From Desulfosarcina ovata subsp. ovata (GTDB taxonomy: Bacteria > Desulfobacterota > Desulfobacteria > Desulfobacterales > Desulfosarcinaceae): DNA of 64,000 nt. Of the stretch, positions 42,733-52,162 are shown in pieces (position 1 is the first letter of the stretch; each line of letters starts with the position of its first letter). The DNA is taken from contig NZ_AP021879.1 in NCBI RefSeq assembly GCF_009689005.1, forward strand, positions 3,286,001 through 3,350,000. The letters are read 5' to 3'. The position numbers were made by a program, and so were the translations under genes. The notes beneath the pieces were generated by a model. It was given only the letters and a program-made list of their open reading frames with translations, had not been told where the DNA came from and did no database searches.

Positions 42733-43674
42733 TTAATTCACCTGGGGTCTGGGCAGCACACCGGCGCGTTCGGCGATTTCGGGCACCTTGTGTTCCCATT
42801 CGATGGCCATCAGATGAACCCCGGCGACCCCCTCCATCTCCTTGAACTCTTCTATCTGTTCGATGGCGAATTTGATGCCCTCTTCGGCCTGTTTTCCCTT
42901 TCCGGCATCCTGGAGGCGCTTGATCAGTTCTTCGGGCACATCCATGCCCGGCACCATCTTGGCCATGTACTGGGCCATGCGGGCGCTTTTCATGGGAGTG
43001 ACACCGGCAAGAATGTAGGCCTTCTCGGTCAGGCCCATGTCCACGGCCTGTTTCATAAAATCACGGAATCGGGGCATGTTGTAGATACACTGGGTCTGGA
43101 TAAAATCCGCCCCGGCATCGATCTTGTTGGCCAGCCGGTAGATACGGAATTCATACGGATCGGCAAAGGGATTGGCCGCGGCGCCGATGAACATCCGCGG
43201 CGGTTCGTCGATCTCCTCTTCGTTGAGAAACTTGCCTTCGTCACGCATCTTCTTGACCATGGCGATCAGCTGCATGGAATCGATGTCGTAAACGTTCTTG
43301 GACTGGGGATGGTTGCCGAACTTCTGGTGGTCTCCGGAAAGACAGAGCATGTTTCTCACCCCCAGGGAATAGACCCCGAGGATATCGGCCATCATGGCCA
43401 AACGGTTGCGATCCCGGCAGACCATCTGAAAATTGGGCTCAATACCGTTGGCCACCATGATGGCCGACGCGGCGGCACTGGACATGCGCACCACGGCGGT
43501 CTGGTTATCGGTGACGTTGACCGAATCCACCTTGCCCCGCAAGTGCTCGAATTTTTCCTTGAGGTGTTCCACGTTGGCGCCCTTGGGCGGGCCGCATTCA
43601 CCGGTAAAGGCAAAGTGGCCGGCCTTGAGCACCTTCTCCAGATTACTTCCTGATTTATATCCGTTATTGCTCAT
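42733..43674 (-). CDS. metF: Methylenetetrahydrofolate reductase MetF (Wood-Ljungdahl type)
   Basis: A 313-residue TIM-barrel flavoenzyme that interconverts methylene- and methyl-tetrahydrofolate. It shows FTGECGPPKGANVEHL, DSVNVTDNQTAVVRMSS, MVCRDRNRLAMMADIL, LCLSGDHQKFGNHP and DFIQTQCIYNMPRF, all typical for MetF. The ATG at 43674 overlaps the stop of metV (ATGA), as in acetogenic and sulfate-reducing MetVF pairs. In these organisms MetF with MetV and Hdr/Mvh subunits forms a complex that may bifurcate electrons. The longer upstream frame is read-through of the metV region. Confidence 0.93.
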   Translation of the reverse strand: MSNNGYKSGSNLEKVLKAGHFAFTGECGPPKGANVEHLKEKFEHLRGKVDSVNVTDNQTAVVRMSSAAASAIMVANGIEPNFQMVCRDRNRLAMMADILGVYSLGVRNMLCLSGDHQKFGNHPQSKNVYDIDSMQLIAMVKKMRDEGKFLNEEEIDEPPRMFIGAAANPFADPYEFRIYRLANKIDAGADFIQTQCIYNMPRFRDFMKQAVDMGLTEKAYILAGVTPMKSARMAQYMAKMVPGMDVPEELIKRLQDAGKGKQAEEGIKFAIEQIEEFKEMEGVAGVHLMAIEWEHKVPEIAERAGVLPRPQVN

Positions 43675-44339
43675 TGCACCAACTCCTCCCGTATGCTTTT
43701 TCGCGGTCCGCCGTCCCTGGCCGTCTGCCAGTCCTTGGCCGCCCGGATCTGCCGAAGATCCTCGAGGCGTCCCTGCTCCATCTTCTTCTTGACGATGGTG
43801 TCCCAGATGCATTCCACATCCTTGGAAATCTCACACTTGCCGTTGGCACTGCCGCCGCACGGTCCGTGCTGAAGACTTTTGGAGCAGCGTGCAATGGGGC
43901 AAAGACCGTCGTAATAGTGAATAATGCAGGTGCCGCAGCCGGCACAACGTTCTTCCCAGATGCCGTGCTGGACTGCCCCGCCGAAGAATTTGGTGTTGAC
44001 CGCGGGAAAGAACTTCTGGCTCGGATAAGCTTCGGATAGAAACTGGGGACCCACGCCGCAGGCCATGGAAAGTACTGCATCGTACCGATCATAGATGTCA
44101 CGGAGCTGTTCGATGTACTCGGGATCGCACTGGCGTTCGATGGTCTTCTCGTCGATCTCAATGGGATTTCCGTCCTTTTTCCTGCCGATCTTTAAAGCGG
44201 CCGCCAATACCCCGACCTCTTTGGCGCCGCCGACGTTACAAACAGTGACGCAGCCCTTACACCCCACTATGAGGATTTTGTTGTACGGCTTGATCATGTC
44301 CATTATCTCTTCCAGGGATTTTCGATCCGCAACTATCAT
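43671..44339 (-). CDS. metV: MetV, zinc/iron-sulfur partner of MetF
   Basis: A 222-residue protein with the methylene-THF reductase C-terminal domain. It starts with a DUF-type nucleotide-like fold (ILIVGCKGCVTVCNVGGAKE) and ends with a Cys-rich part: CAGCGTCIIHYYDGLCPIAR, CSKSLQHGPCGGSANGKCE. In Moorella MetV is required for MetF activity and connects it to the Hdr-like electron-transfer subunits. Here it is translationally coupled to metF and lies 51 bases after mvhD. Confidence 0.92.
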   Translation of the reverse strand: MIVADRKSLEEIMDMIKPYNKILIVGCKGCVTVCNVGGAKEVGVLAAALKIGRKKDGNPIEIDEKTIERQCDPEYIEQLRDIYDRYDAVLSMACGVGPQFLSEAYPSQKFFPAVNTKFFGGAVQHGIWEERCAGCGTCIIHYYDGLCPIARCSKSLQHGPCGGSANGKCEISKDVECIWDTIVKKKMEQGRLEDLRQIRAAKDWQTARDGGPRKSIREELVQ

Positions 44340-44390
44340 GGCTTCACCTCTTCGTAGTCCAGATGCGGCGCGATTCGCCGTCTGGCCGTT

Positions 44391-44804
44391 TTAAGTATTG
44401 ATCGGGCTGGGCCCCAGCGCCTTGATTTTCTCCGTCATTTCGCTGGCAATCTCGGCGAACCGGGGTCCCATGGCGGACGAGAGGTTGAACATCTGAACAC
44501 GCTCCGGTTCGATACCCAATTCCTGCAGGGTTCGTTGAACCGACTCCACCTTACGCCGGGTCTTGAGGTTGCCTTCGACGAAATGACATTCGCCTTCCAT
44601 GCATCCGGCCACGTATACGCCATCCGCCCCGCGTTCGATCGCCGTCAGCAGGTGAAGAATATCCACACGACCACTGCAAGGAACCTGAATCACCTTTATG
44701 TTGCTCGGATAATTCAGCCGCATGGAGCCGGCCAGATCGGCCGCTGCATATGCACAATACTTGCAGCAGTAGGCGAGAATCTGGGGCTCGAAGGTTTCAT
44801 TCAT
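44391..44804 (-). CDS. mvhD: MvhD-like iron-sulfur electron-transfer subunit
   Basis: A 137-residue protein of the MvhD/FlpD family, which carries a [2Fe-2S] cluster and passes electrons to HdrA. Cys motifs are AYCCKYCAYAAADLAG, VPCSGRVD and VAGCMEGECHFVEGN. No hydrogenase genes are adjacent, so it probably links MetFV to the HdrA fusion rather than to Mvh hydrogenase. It is followed by metV and preceded by the giant hdrA gene. Confidence 0.93.
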   Translation of the reverse strand: MNETFEPQILAYCCKYCAYAAADLAGSMRLNYPSNIKVIQVPCSGRVDILHLLTAIERGADGVYVAGCMEGECHFVEGNLKTRRKVESVQRTLQELGIEPERVQMFNLSSAMGPRFAEIASEMTEKIKALGPSPINT

Positions 44805-44978
44805 GGTTTTTCTCCAGAAATTAGGTGGTTAGTCGTTCAGGCGGAACAAACGCATTTCGGTTTCACATTTTGTCTCACGCTTGTCTTCAGCCTAAACCGC
44901 TTCAGCCTATCTGCTTTTATTTTTGGGCGCCCGGAGTTCTCAGGCTGCCGGGTTGTTGGCGCCCATATTCCCTCTTTA

Positions 44979-47900
44979 TCAGGCCGCCTGCCCCTTCTGC
45001 TTCTCAAACAGCGCCACGGTTTTGGCCACGATCTGCTCATCGGTGAAATGCTTGAGCTGAATCGCCTTGCCCGGACATTCGGAAACGCAACAGCCGCAGC
45101 CATGACATTCGGCAGGATCGATCACCGCGTGGCCTTCCTCGCCGATATATGGAATGTGATAGGGGCAGGTGCGCACACAGGTGACGCACACCGCGCACTT
45201 TTCCGGATCCACCTCGGCCACCACGCCGCCCACCCAGATGGCATCTTGCGAAAGGATCGTCATGACCCGGGAAACCGATGCGCGGGCCTGGGCGATGCTT
45301 TCGTCCAGGGGCTTGGGGTAGTGGGCCAGGCCTGCCATGAAGATCCCCTCGGAGCCGAAGTCTACCGGCCTCAGTTTGGCATGCGCCTCCACCAGGAAGC
45401 CGTCTGCGTTGATGGGCACCTTGAACAGGTCGAAGAGGTCCTTGTTCTCGTTGGGTAGTACCGCCGTGGCCAGAACCAACAGATCCGGGTTGATCTCCAC
45501 AGGCATCTGCAGGACATGATCCCGAACCTTTACGCTGAGCCGGCCGTCGTTGGCGGTGCCGACATCGGGAACGTTGTCCTCCAAATTGTAACGCATGAAA
45601 ATCACGCCCTTTTCGCGCGCTTCCTTGTACAGCTCTTCCCGGAAGCCGTAGGTCCGCATATCCCGGTAAAGGACATAGATGTCGATCTCCGGATTGCGCG
45701 CCTTGAGGCTCAATGCACTTTTTACCGTGTGGGTGCAGCAAAGCCGGCTGCAGTAGGGCCGCTCGGGAGTTCGTGAGCCGACACACTGGATGAAGGCCAC
45801 ACTGCCGGCCTTGGCCAGCCGCTCGTCATCGGACTTGAGCATCGCATCAAGTTCGAAATGGGTGAGTACATCGGGGTTCTCTCCGTAGAGGTACTCGGTG
45901 GGCAGGTACTCCTTGCCGCCGGTGGCAAGGATGGTGGCCCCGTGCTCCACCACGGTCTCGGTCAGGGTTTCCCCCGAGGTCATCAGGGTGGTAGTGAAGT
46001 TTCCCATGCCTCCGGTGGTCTCCACCGGTTCCGTTTTCATGAAAACCCGGATGTTCGCATGGCTGCGGACCTTCTCGATCAGATCGTCCAAATAGGGGGC
46101 CACCGGTTCACCCTGCCAGGTGGAAACCAGGTTATGGGCCACGCCACCCAGGTAATTTCCCCGCTCCGCGAGGAAAACCGGAAGTCCCTGGTCGGCGACC
46201 CCGAGTGCCGCCTCCATGCCGGAGACGCCTCCCCCGACCACCAGCACCTTCTGAACGACGGCCAAGCGGACCTGATGCAGCGGTTCGATATAGGCGGCCT
46301 TGGCCACGGCCATGCGCACCAGGTCCTTGGCCTTCTCGGTTGCCCGCTCGGGGTTGTTCATGTGCACCCAGGTGTTCTGGTCACGGATATTGGCCATTTC
46401 GAACAGGTATCTGTTCAGGCCGGCATCGCGGATGGTCTCCTGGAACAGCGGTTCGTGGGTACGGGGTGAACAGGAGGCCACGATCACGCGGTTGATGTCG
46501 TTCTCCTTGATCACCTCTTTCATCTTGTCCTGGGTGTCCTGGCTGCAGGTAAAAAGATTATCTTCCACATGCACCACATGGGGCAGGGTCCGCGCATACT
46601 CCCGCACCGCCGGCACATCGGCCACCCCGCCGATGTTGATTCCGCAGTTGCAGACAAAAACGCCGATTCGCGGCTCCTGGCCGGAAACATCGATCTCCGG
46701 TGGCAGTTCCTTGGTGCGAATGAGCGTTCCGCGGGCCTCGGCCAGCGGGCTGGTGGCCGTAGACGCCGCGGCAGAGGCCTCCATGACCGACTGGGGGATA
46801 TCCTTGGGCTCCTGGAAGGCCCCGCAGACGAAAATACCCGGACGACTGGAGGCGACCGGATCGAGGGCCTTTGTCGCCGCATGCAGGTGCTTGTTAAGGT
46901 CGATCCCCATAGTCTTGGCCAAGTCCACCGATTCCTTGTTGGGCGCCAGGCCGACGGCCAAGACGACCATATCGAAATCCTCTTCCTTTATTTCTCCCTC
47001 TTCGGTCACGTAGCGCAGGCGCAGGTTGTCGTCCTCGACCGGATCGATGGTATGCACCTTGGAACGGATATAGCGCACACCCTTTTCCTCACGCGTACGC
47101 ATGTAGTACTTTTCAAACTCTTTTCCATGGGTACGCATGTCCATAAAAAAGACGGCCGTGTCCAGGGGCTTGCCGCTGTGCTCCTTGGCGATCACCGTCT
47201 GTTTGTTGGTGTACATGCAGCACACCGACGAGCAGTAGCTGTGGTCGGAGCAGTTGATATCGCGGGAACCGACACACTGCAGCCATGCGATCTTGTCCGG
47301 TTCCCTGTGGTCGGACGGCCTCATCAGGTGCCCCTCGAACGGGCCCGAGGCGCTGAGAATTCTCTCGAACTCCAGGCTGGTCACCACGTTGGGATGGCTG
47401 GCGTAGGCATAAGTCTTGTGGGCCGTGGGATCGAACGGCGTAAACCCCGGTGCCAGGATGATGGCCCCCACGTTGATGGTCCTGTGTTCGGCCACCATGT
47501 CGTGGTTGACGGCCTTGGCCAGACAGGCATCCACGCACTGGTAGCACTCCGAGCAGAGACCGCACTTGAGGCACCGCTGAGCCTCGTTTTTGGCCTCCTC
47601 TTCATTGAACCCGTAGGAAACCTCCAGAAAATTGCACTCCCGGGCCTCGGGATCGAGGCAGCGCACCGTGGTGCGCGGTTTCTTGGGTTCCTCGCTCACA
47701 TCGGGCTTGTAAAAATCCCACTCCTTCGGGCGGCCTTCGGTCAGATCCAGACCGTTGATGAAGCGGTGGATGCTCTCGGCGGCCTCCTTGCCGCAGGAGA
47801 CCGCGTCGACCACCGATTTGGGGCCGTAAAAAGCGTCACCTCCGGCAAATACCCAGTCGATGGGCGTCTGCAGGGTAACCGGGTCGGCTTCCAGGCCGCC

Positions 47901-49451
47901 GGGCCGCGAAATCGCAACGCCTTGTTCTTTGATGCCATCCAGGTTAGTGCTCTGACCAATGGCGACGATAACGGTGTCGCCGAAGAAAGGCTGACATTCA
48001 TTGTCATCGTAACTCGGGTTGAAACGTCCGCTCCCGTCGAACACCGCCGTACAGGTCTTGAATTCGATTCCCGATACGCGCTGGTTCTTGTCGATGAAAA
48101 AGGATTTGGGGCCGAAGCTGTTGACGATCTTGATGTCGCTTTCGAGGGCCTCCTCGATCTCGTGCTCCCAGGCGGGCATCTCCTCGCGTTTTTCCAGGCA
48201 GATCAGGGTGACGTTCTTGGCGCCTTTGCGCTTGGCGGTCAGGGCCACGTCGACGGCCACGTTGCCGCCGCCCACCACGATGACATCCTCACCCAGGTCG
48301 AAATCCTTGCCCATGGCGGCTTCACGCAGAAAATCGACGCCTTGCAGCACGCCTTCGACATCCTCGTTGTCAACGCCCAGTCGGCGGCCGCCGTGCAGGC
48401 CGATGGCCATGAAACAGGCACCATACCCGTCGGCCTTGAGGCTCTTCAGGGTGACATCCGATCCAAAAGCCACCCCGCATTTGATTTCCGCCCCCATCTG
48501 TCGAACCACATCGATCTCTCCAGCCAGGATGTCGCGGGGCAGCCGGTATTCGGGAATGCCGTAGCGCATCATGCCCCCCGGTTCGGGCATCTTCTCGAAA
48601 ATGGTCACCCCGTAGCCCTGCTGCAGCAGGAAGTAGGCCGCCGTCACGCCAGCCGGTCCGGAGCCGATGATGGCGACCTTCTCCTCACGCCTCTCTACGG
48701 TCACCTCGGGGACATAGGTCTCTCCACTCTGCTTCTCGAAATCGGCGAGAAAACGGTGTAGCTCGCGAATGGCCAGTGGCTGATCGACATCGTTGCGTGA
48801 ACATTCGCCTTCACAGGGATGATGGCAGACCCGGCCGCAAACACCGGGAAAAGGGTGATCCTGTTTGAAAAGCTTCAGCGCCTCCTTGTAGCGGCCGTCG
48901 TTGATCAGGGCGATATACCCCTGAATACTCACGTGGGCCGGACAGGTGGCCTTGCACGGGGCGGTCCCGCGTTTGTCGATGGCGTATGCGCTGGGCATGC
49001 CCTGGGGGTAGAGCTTGAAGGCCGCCTTACGCTCGCGCAGACCTTCATCGAAAAGGTTGGGCGTTTCGATGGGACAGGCCTTGGCGCACTCGCCGCAGGC
49101 CGTGCATTTGTCCATTTCTATATAACGGGCGTTCTGACGCAGTTTGACCGTGAAATTGCCCACCTCGCCGCTCACGTCCTCGATCTCGGTCAGGGTCATG
49201 AGGTCGATGTTGAGATGGCGTCCGCACTCGACCAGTTTGGGAGAAATGATACACATGGAGCAGTCATTGGTCGGGAAGGTCTTGTCCAACTGCGCCATGA
49301 CACCGCCGATGGCCGATTTGGTTTCGGTCATATGGACGAAGTAGCCCGAATCGGCCAGGTCCAGGGACGCCTGGATGCCCGCGATACCGCCACCGACCAC
49401 CAGTACGGAACCGACGACGTCCTTATCTTGGGGGTTTGCTTTATCTGACAT
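44979..49451 (-). CDS. Giant HdrA fusion: HdrA with inserted GltD-like module, followed by a second HdrA
   Basis: A 1490-residue multi-flavin iron-sulfur protein. Order: HdrA N-terminus (VLVVGGGIAGIQASLDLADS, FPTNDCSMCIISPKLVECGR), ferredoxin motif CTACGECAKACP near 118, then a GltD/DPYD-like module (CKATCPAHVSIQGYI, CGRVCHHPCEGECSRND, Rossmann VAIIGSGPAGVTAAYFLLQQ, second VIVVGGGNVAVDVALTAKRK), another cluster CLKCGLCSECYQCVDAC near 635, and the rest of the first HdrA. From about residue 930 a second HdrA follows (RIGVFVCNCGINIGGVADVP ... VLVVGGGVSGMEAALGVADQ), ending in two [4Fe-4S] motifs (CAVCVTCVRTCP, CHGCGCCVSECPGKA). It should take electrons from NAD(P)H at the GltD part and split or pool them for MetFV/MvhD. 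HdrB and HdrC are absent nearby. Confidence 0.9.
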   Translation of the reverse strand: MSDKANPQDKDVVGSVLVVGGGIAGIQASLDLADSGYFVHMTETKSAIGGVMAQLDKTFPTNDCSMCIISPKLVECGRHLNIDLMTLTEIEDVSGEVGNFTVKLRQNARYIEMDKCTACGECAKACPIETPNLFDEGLRERKAAFKLYPQGMPSAYAIDKRGTAPCKATCPAHVSIQGYIALINDGRYKEALKLFKQDHPFPGVCGRVCHHPCEGECSRNDVDQPLAIRELHRFLADFEKQSGETYVPEVTVERREEKVAIIGSGPAGVTAAYFLLQQGYGVTIFEKMPEPGGMMRYGIPEYRLPRDILAGEIDVVRQMGAEIKCGVAFGSDVTLKSLKADGYGACFMAIGLHGGRRLGVDNEDVEGVLQGVDFLREAAMGKDFDLGEDVIVVGGGNVAVDVALTAKRKGAKNVTLICLEKREEMPAWEHEIEEALESDIKIVNSFGPKSFFIDKNQRVSGIEFKTCTAVFDGSGRFNPSYDDNECQPFFGDTVIVAIGQSTNLDGIKEQGVAISRPGGLEADPVTLQTPIDWVFAGGDAFYGPKSVVDAVSCGKEAAESIHRFINGLDLTEGRPKEWDFYKPDVSEEPKKPRTTVRCLDPEARECNFLEVSYGFNEEEAKNEAQRCLKCGLCSECYQCVDACLAKAVNHDMVAEHRTINVGAIILAPGFTPFDPTAHKTYAYASHPNVVTSLEFERILSASGPFEGHLMRPSDHREPDKIAWLQCVGSRDINCSDHSYCSSVCCMYTNKQTVIAKEHSGKPLDTAVFFMDMRTHGKEFEKYYMRTREEKGVRYIRSKVHTIDPVEDDNLRLRYVTEEGEIKEEDFDMVVLAVGLAPNKESVDLAKTMGIDLNKHLHAATKALDPVASSRPGIFVCGAFQEPKDIPQSVMEASAAASTATSPLAEARGTLIRTKELPPEIDVSGQEPRIGVFVCNCGINIGGVADVPAVREYARTLPHVVHVEDNLFTCSQDTQDKMKEVIKENDINRVIVASCSPRTHEPLFQETIRDAGLNRYLFEMANIRDQNTWVHMNNPERATEKAKDLVRMAVAKAAYIEPLHQVRLAVVQKVLVVGGGVSGMEAALGVADQGLPVFLAERGNYLGGVAHNLVSTWQGEPVAPYLDDLIEKVRSHANIRVFMKTEPVETTGGMGNFTTTLMTSGETLTETVVEHGATILATGGKEYLPTEYLYGENPDVLTHFELDAMLKSDDERLAKAGSVAFIQCVGSRTPERPYCSRLCCTHTVKSALSLKARNPEIDIYVLYRDMRTYGFREELYKEAREKGVIFMRYNLEDNVPDVGTANDGRLSVKVRDHVLQMPVEINPDLLVLATAVLPNENKDLFDLFKVPINADGFLVEAHAKLRPVDFGSEGIFMAGLAHYPKPLDESIAQARASVSRVMTILSQDAIWVGGVVAEVDPEKCAVCVTCVRTCPYHIPYIGEEGHAVIDPAECHGCGCCVSECPGKAIQLKHFTDEQIVAKTVALFEKQKGQAA

Positions 49452-49508
49452 GTAGCGATCCTCGTTAACGGGTTAAGGGTTTTGGGTTCGCGTCAACCCG
49501 GCCATCCA

Positions 49509-50375
49509 TCAGATCAGGTCCACCAGTTTTTCCAGTTTGTCTTCCCAACCCATGGCTGAGATCAACACCCCGGCAAAACCGGCCTCCTTGATGGCTTTGA
49601 TGGTTTCGGCGGCGATGGCAAGGCTCTCGGTCGCTTTGTCCGGTGCATGCATCATTCGTTTGATCAAGTCCTGGGAAACCGTCACGTTGAGATGCCGGTC
49701 CAGGTAGCGCGCCATGCCCACGGACTTGAGCAGCATGACGGTGGGAATAATTCGGGTGGTTTTGAGATCGACCTTTTCCATGAACGCCGCGAATGCCCCG
49801 ACGTCATATACTGGCGGAGCAATGAAAAAATTAACGCCGGCATCGATCTTTTCGTTCAGACGGGCCAGCACATTCTCCAGTTCGTCTCCGGCGGCACGGG
49901 CATTGACACTTCCCCCCACGAAAAAATCCGGCGCCCCGGACAGTTCGTTGCCGGCCAGGTCCTTGCCGGTCTGCAGCACGGCAATGGCCCTGTAAAGGGT
50001 CATCAGATCGATGTCGTGGACCGCCTTGGTCTGGTGGTGATCGCCCAGGCTGGGATCCTCTCCGGCCACCCCCATCACGTTGATGATGCCACAGCCATAG
50101 GCCGCCAGCAGGTCCGCCTGGAGGGCGATGCGGTTGCGGTCCCGGCAGTTTGCCTGCATGATGGTTTCCATGCCCCTGCTCTGCAGAATCATAGCCCCTC
50201 CCAGCGCACTCATCCGCATCACGGCATTGCCCATCTCCGACACCAGAAAGGCATCCACCGCTTTTCGAACTCGGGTGGCGCTGTTGACCATCGTGGACAC
50301 ATTCACCCCTTTCGGCGGCTGCATCTCGGCAAGAATGGCGAATTTGCCAACATCAAATTTGTTTTTTAAGTGCAT
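49509..50375 (-). CDS. Second MetF-like methylenetetrahydrofolate reductase paralogue
   Basis: A 288-residue MetF-fold protein: FAILAEMQPPKGVNVSTMVN, LVSEMGNAVMRMSALGGAMI, ANCRDRNRIALQADLLAAYG, INVMGVAGEDPSLGDHHQTK and NFFIAPPVYDVGAF. It shares the layout of the metF product 6 kb downstream but is clearly divergent, for example PPVYDV where the other has QCIYNM. It is the first gene of the minus-strand block, 57 bases before hdrA. It could be the enzyme's alternative catalytic subunit or act on a different C1 carrier. It lies opposite an NtrC-type regulator. Confidence 0.88.
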   Translation of the reverse strand: MHLKNKFDVGKFAILAEMQPPKGVNVSTMVNSATRVRKAVDAFLVSEMGNAVMRMSALGGAMILQSRGMETIMQANCRDRNRIALQADLLAAYGCGIINVMGVAGEDPSLGDHHQTKAVHDIDLMTLYRAIAVLQTGKDLAGNELSGAPDFFVGGSVNARAAGDELENVLARLNEKIDAGVNFFIAPPVYDVGAFAAFMEKVDLKTTRIIPTVMLLKSVGMARYLDRHLNVTVSQDLIKRMMHAPDKATESLAIAAETIKAIKEAGFAGVLISAMGWEDKLEKLVDLI

Positions 50376-50783
50376 AAGCCAATCCCCTCATGGTGGTTGC
50401 GAAAAACGAGCGATAACGGTTAATAAAAAAGGTGAGAAAAAACTGACGCTGGATCGGGAAGGCCATCACCGCCTTCCAAAATCAACAGGCCATTTTGTAA
50501 AGATTGGCCATTTTGTCGTAATTTTCTGCCATTATGGAACAGCAAGGCCTGTGCCAGTGATCTGAAAACCGATCATGGATATATCAACTTATTGTTTTAT
50601 CTATATAATTTTAATATTCGCACCCTTTGTGACCTCGTTAATCAGCGTTTGAAAATAGCTGGACAACCATGCCAAAATGGACTACCTTATCAACTAAGCC
50701 TTGAAAATTTAGCGGCTTATCAGAACAACGCCAAGCTGGCACAGTCCATTTTGGCATACCTTCCAACAAAAGGCGGGTGAGCG
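50376..50783. promoter_or_regulatory. Divergent promoter region with repeated CCATTTTG sites
   Basis: Between the metF2/hdrA block and the NtrC-type regulator lie GGCCATTTTGT at 50488-50498 and again at 50506-50516, then TGCCAAAATGGACT at 50670-50683 and its exact complement AGTCCATTTTGGCA at 50743-50756. The last pair extends to 15 bp with flanking A/T. These look like sites for one dimeric regulator, probably the adjacent response regulator. No gene is supported; a short frame at 50592-50780 only spans the repeats. Confidence 0.6.
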
Positions 50784-52157
50784 ATGAACAGTTCGGTGGT
50801 GGTCATCGATGATGACCGGGACTATCTGGAGATTCTGGGGAGAAAACTGGCCGAAATCGGCTTGAAGCGCGTGCGTCTGGAGGAAAGTTCTCTGCGCATG
50901 GCGGATGAGGTAAAAAAAGGGGCGGCATTCGACCTGGCCCTGATCGACATGACTATGCCGGAAATGGACGGCATGCAGTTGCTGGAGACCATCAAGGCGA
51001 ACTCTCCGTCCACCGAATGCATCATGGTCACCGCCATCAACGAAGCCCGCATTGCCGTCGAATGCCTGAACAAGGGCGCCTATGACTATCTGGTCAAGCC
51101 CGTGGCCACCGAGGACCTTTCCCTGGCCATCAAACGCACCCTGGAGCGCAAACGCCTGCTCGACCTGCTGGACCTGGAAAAGCGCGATGACCTGCCGACT
51201 CTCGAGAACGAGGCGCCCTTCAAGCCGATCATCACCCAGTCCAAAAAGATGATGCGGATTTTAAAGGAGGCGGAACTGCATGCCGCCAGCCTGGTCCCGG
51301 TGTTGATCACCGGCGAGAGCGGAACCGGCAAGGAACTGCTGGCGCGCGCCATTCACGGAGCCAGCCCGCGTGCCCAGCAGCCCTTTACGCCGATCAACAT
51401 GTCATCGCTAACCAGCTCGCTATTCGAGGCGGAGTTTTTCGGGCACACCAAGGGGGCCTTTACCGGTGCCGAAAACGGACGGGTCGGCTACCTGGAATAC
51501 ACCAACAAGGGAACCCTGTTTCTCGATGAGATCGGAGACCTCCCCCTACCCCTGCAGGGAAAACTGCTGCGCGTCCTTCAGGATGGCGAATTTACCCGGC
51601 TCGGATCGAGCAACCGGCAGAAAGTCGACCTGCGGTTCATTGCCGCCACCAACGAGAACCTGGAGCAGATGATCGTTCAGAAGCGTTTCCGCAAGGACCT
51701 TTACTACCGCATCCGTGGCGGCTGGCTGCATCTTCCGCCTCTGCGCGAGCGGCGCGAGGATATCTTTCCTTTGGTGCGCAAATTTCTTGAGAAGTACTAC
51801 GATGTCAACCATTCCGGATTTATCGAAAAAGAGGCCCTGGAAAGATTAATGCAGTATCCCTACCCCGGCAACATTCGCGAACTGAAATCGATCCTCCAGT
51901 CGGCCACCAACCTGGCCCGCGGCGCACCGATTAACGAGACCCACCTGCCCTCCCATATCATGGCCGCCCACAAAGAGTGTGTCGAGGAGGGGCCGGCATC
52001 GGGCAGCATCCCCATCCGCCCCCTGGCGGAAGTGGAGAAGGAATACATTCTCAAGGCCTATGAGCAGACCGGCGAGAACAAATCCAAAAGCGCCCGCCTG
52101 CTGGGCATCGGCCTGAACACCCTGCGGCGCAAGCTGGCCAGTTACGGAACCCAATAA
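50784..52157 (+). CDS. NtrC-family sigma-54-dependent response regulator
   Basis: A 457-residue regulator. Receiver domain with VVIDDDRDY and phosphoacceptor Asp at about 55 (LALIDMTMPEMDG), AAA+ domain with Walker A GESGTGKE, the GAFTGA loop (KGAFTGAENGRVGY), Walker B LFLDEIGDLP, and a Fis-type HTH (NKSKSARLLGIGLNTLRRKL). It activates sigma-54 promoters when phosphorylated. Its kinase is not adjacent. Because it is divergent from the metF2-hdrA-mvhD-metVF block and the region between them holds repeated CCATTTTG sites, that block is the likely target. Confidence 0.94.
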   Translation: MNSSVVVIDDDRDYLEILGRKLAEIGLKRVRLEESSLRMADEVKKGAAFDLALIDMTMPEMDGMQLLETIKANSPSTECIMVTAINEARIAVECLNKGAYDYLVKPVATEDLSLAIKRTLERKRLLDLLDLEKRDDLPTLENEAPFKPIITQSKKMMRILKEAELHAASLVPVLITGESGTGKELLARAIHGASPRAQQPFTPINMSSLTSSLFEAEFFGHTKGAFTGAENGRVGYLEYTNKGTLFLDEIGDLPLPLQGKLLRVLQDGEFTRLGSSNRQKVDLRFIAATNENLEQMIVQKRFRKDLYYRIRGGWLHLPPLRERREDIFPLVRKFLEKYYDVNHSGFIEKEALERLMQYPYPGNIRELKSILQSATNLARGAPINETHLPSHIMAAHKECVEEGPASGSIPIRPLAEVEKEYILKAYEQTGENKSKSARLLGIGLNTLRRKLASYGTQ

Positions 52158-52162
52158 GCGTC

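Noticed and set aside
46569..48761. 730-codon open frame antisense to the giant hdrA gene
   Set aside because: Shadow of a long GC-rich gene; the composition is His/Gly/Arg-rich without a family match, while the minus strand has all HdrA and GltD motifs.
50592..50780. 62-codon frame upstream of the NtrC-type regulator
   Set aside because: It spans the inverted operator repeats and shows no protein-like conservation pattern.
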